Shown here one piece after another: positions 6,079 to 6,961 of a stretch of DNA of 6,961 nucleotides. The stretch comes from an uncultured Burkholderiales bacterium. GTDB lineage: Bacteria; Pseudomonadota; Gammaproteobacteria; Burkholderiales; Burkholderiaceae_C. Below the pieces are notes generated by a model. That model did not search any database. It was given only the letters and a program-made list of their open reading frames with translations, and was not told the DNA's origin. Location of the stretch: the NCBI GenBank assembly GCA_903926695.1, contig CAIYKK010000302.1, positions 1-6,961 of the forward strand, read 5' to 3'. The translations under genes and the position numbers were made by a program. Within the stretch, counting starts at the first letter, position 1; every line of letters begins with the position of its first letter.

Positions 6079-6961
6079 TTACTGCTCTTGGGCCGTTGCA
6101 GGCGCAGCGGAGTCGTCATCGGTAAACCAATGAGCGCGCGCCGTCATGATCAGGGCCGTGGCTTCGTCCTCAGACTGGCCGGTGATTTCGGTGAGCTCAT
6201 CCGTAGCCAGATCGGCCAGATCGTCGCGGGTGGCGACACCGGCTTCGATCAGTTTGGCAACCAGCTCAGGGGTGAGACCTACAACGTCGCGCAGATCCTG
6301 CGAAACGCCGTCGGCATTTTCTTCCTTGGCGATTTCCATCGTCAGCAAGGCGTCTTTGGCGCGCGTGCGCAGCTCATTGACCGTGTCTTCGTCGAAGGAT
6401 TCGATTTCCAGCATTTCCTGCAGCGGCACATAAGCCACTTCTTCAAGGCTGGTAAAGCCTTCGGCAATCAGGATGTCGGCGATTTCTTCGTCCACATCGA
6501 GCTTTTCCATGAACAGGCGCCGACCGGTGTCGTTTTCGGTGGCCTGTTTCAGGGCCGACTCGTTGGCGTCCATGATGTTGATTTTCCAGCCGGTCAGGTC
6601 GGACGCCAGGCGCACGTTCTGGCCGCCGCGCCCGATGGCGATGGCGAGGTTTTCCTCGTCCACGACCACGTCCATCACATGGCGCTCTTCATCGACAACG
6701 ATGGAGGACACATTGGCCGGGGCCAGCGCGCCAATGACAAACTGGGCCGGGTCTTCGCTCCACAGCACGATATCGACGCGCTCGCCAGCGAGTTCGTTGG
6801 TCACGCCATTGACGCGGGTGCCGCGCACGCCGACGCAGGTGCCGATAGGATCGACGCGCTTGTCGTGCGACAGCACGGCGATTTTGGCGCGCGTGCGCAG
6901 CTCATTGACCGTGTCTTCGTCGAAGGATTCGATTTCCAGCATTTCCTGCAGCGGCACATAA
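6079..6961 (-). CDS. nusA: Transcription termination/antitermination factor NusA, 5' end missing, with anomalous duplicated segment
   Basis: NusA binds RNA polymerase and nascent RNA and modulates pausing, termination and antitermination. The visible part is about 293 codons ending in TAA at 6081-6079; full-length proteins are about 490-500 residues. From the KH1 domain onward the sequence is normal: [20 protein letters not shown] with the KH1 GVRG loop, then KH2 with [18 protein letters not shown], then the acidic repeat AR1 ([18 protein letters not shown] to [10 protein letters not shown]) and AR2 ([15 protein letters not shown] to MTARAHWF), with a short acidic/Ala tail. Upstream of [10 protein letters not shown] the family normally has the end of the S1-KH1 connection (PGxRAK in E. 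coli). Here that position is occupied by a second copy of the AR1 fragment [10 protein letters not shown] to LRTRAK, in frame. The N-terminal polymerase-binding domain and S1 domain are not in the window. A GTG at 6957 is inside the duplicated segment and is not a real start. Confidence 0.93.
   Translation of the reverse strand, partial: YVPLQEMLEIESFDEDTVNELRTRAKIAVLSHDKRVDPIGTCVGVRGTRVNGVTNELAGERVDIVLWSEDPAQFVIGALAPANVSSIVVDEERHVMDVVVDEENLAIAIGRGGQNVRLASDLTGWKINIMDANESALKQATENDTGRRLFMEKLDVDEEIADILIAEGFTSLEEVAYVPLQEMLEIESFDEDTVNELRTRAKDALLTMEIAKEENADGVSQDLRDVVGLTPELVAKLIEAGVATRDDLADLATDELTEITGQSEDEATALIMTARAHWFTDDDSAAPATAQEQ
6355..6433 (-). repeat. Direct repeat in nusA, internal (native) copy
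   Basis: A 79-bp segment identical to 6883-6961, 528 bp away (176 codons, so in phase). This copy sits where the family expects it, inside acidic repeat AR1 of NusA, and is followed in translation by [13 protein letters not shown]. The match breaks at 6354 versus 6882. Its other limit is the window edge, so the true repeat may be longer. Confidence 0.97.
6883..6961 (-). repeat. Direct repeat in nusA, displaced copy at the window edge
   Basis: Base-for-base copy of 6355-6433. Here it is fused upstream of the KH1 domain: LRTRAK is followed by IAVLSHDKR. The junction falls on the codons for RAK, residues that other NusA proteins also carry just before IAV, which suggests a join through short homology (CGCGCCAAA on the minus strand). 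The copy runs to the last base of the window. Confidence 0.97.

Noticed and set aside
6955..6957. GTG at 6957 as the start of a short nusA-like gene.
   Set aside because: It is the valine of the YVPLQ motif inside the duplicated segment at the window edge. The frame continues upstream out of the window.

Overview
The window is a block of five housekeeping genes from a betaproteobacterium. It is most likely a member of the Burkholderiales, and probably of the Comamonadaceae. This rests on remembered protein family character (the IF2 N-terminus, the NusA KH region), on G+C-rich codon use, and on typA directly following truB where enterobacteria have rpsO-pnp. No database search was possible.

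All real genes lie on the minus strand, so transcription runs from high to low coordinates: nusA (5' end outside the window) - infB - rbfA - truB - typA (3' end outside the window). The gaps in that order are 27, 105, 87 and 36 bp, which fits one operon. The genes form a transcription/translation module. NusA controls pausing, termination and antitermination. IF2 brings initiator tRNA to the ribosome. RbfA matures the 30S subunit. TruB makes pseudouridine 55 in tRNA. TypA/BipA is a ribosome-associated GTPase linked to 50S assembly and stress. I see no tRNA or rRNA gene, transposase, prophage gene or cas gene.

Three places are not ordinary. (1) At the right edge, the last 79 bp repeat, base for base, a stretch 528 bp inside nusA. 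The reading frame is kept, so a fragment of the first C-terminal acidic repeat is fused directly in front of the KH1 domain. This is either a real in-frame tandem duplication or an assembly artefact at a contig end. (2) The infB-rbfA gap holds a solitary element that looks like a type I-C CRISPR repeat: a short G+C hairpin followed by a TGGATTGAAAC tail. It ends 4 nt before the rbfA start codon, and a second GNRA-capped hairpin lies just upstream of it. No array or cas gene accompanies it. (3) The truB leader contains nested inverted repeats, one of which covers part of its Shine-Dalgarno sequence.

The long plus-strand reading frames, including one of more than 1,100 codons opposite infB, are shadows of the minus-strand genes and are not annotated. 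No gene-free stretch exceeds about 105 bp.
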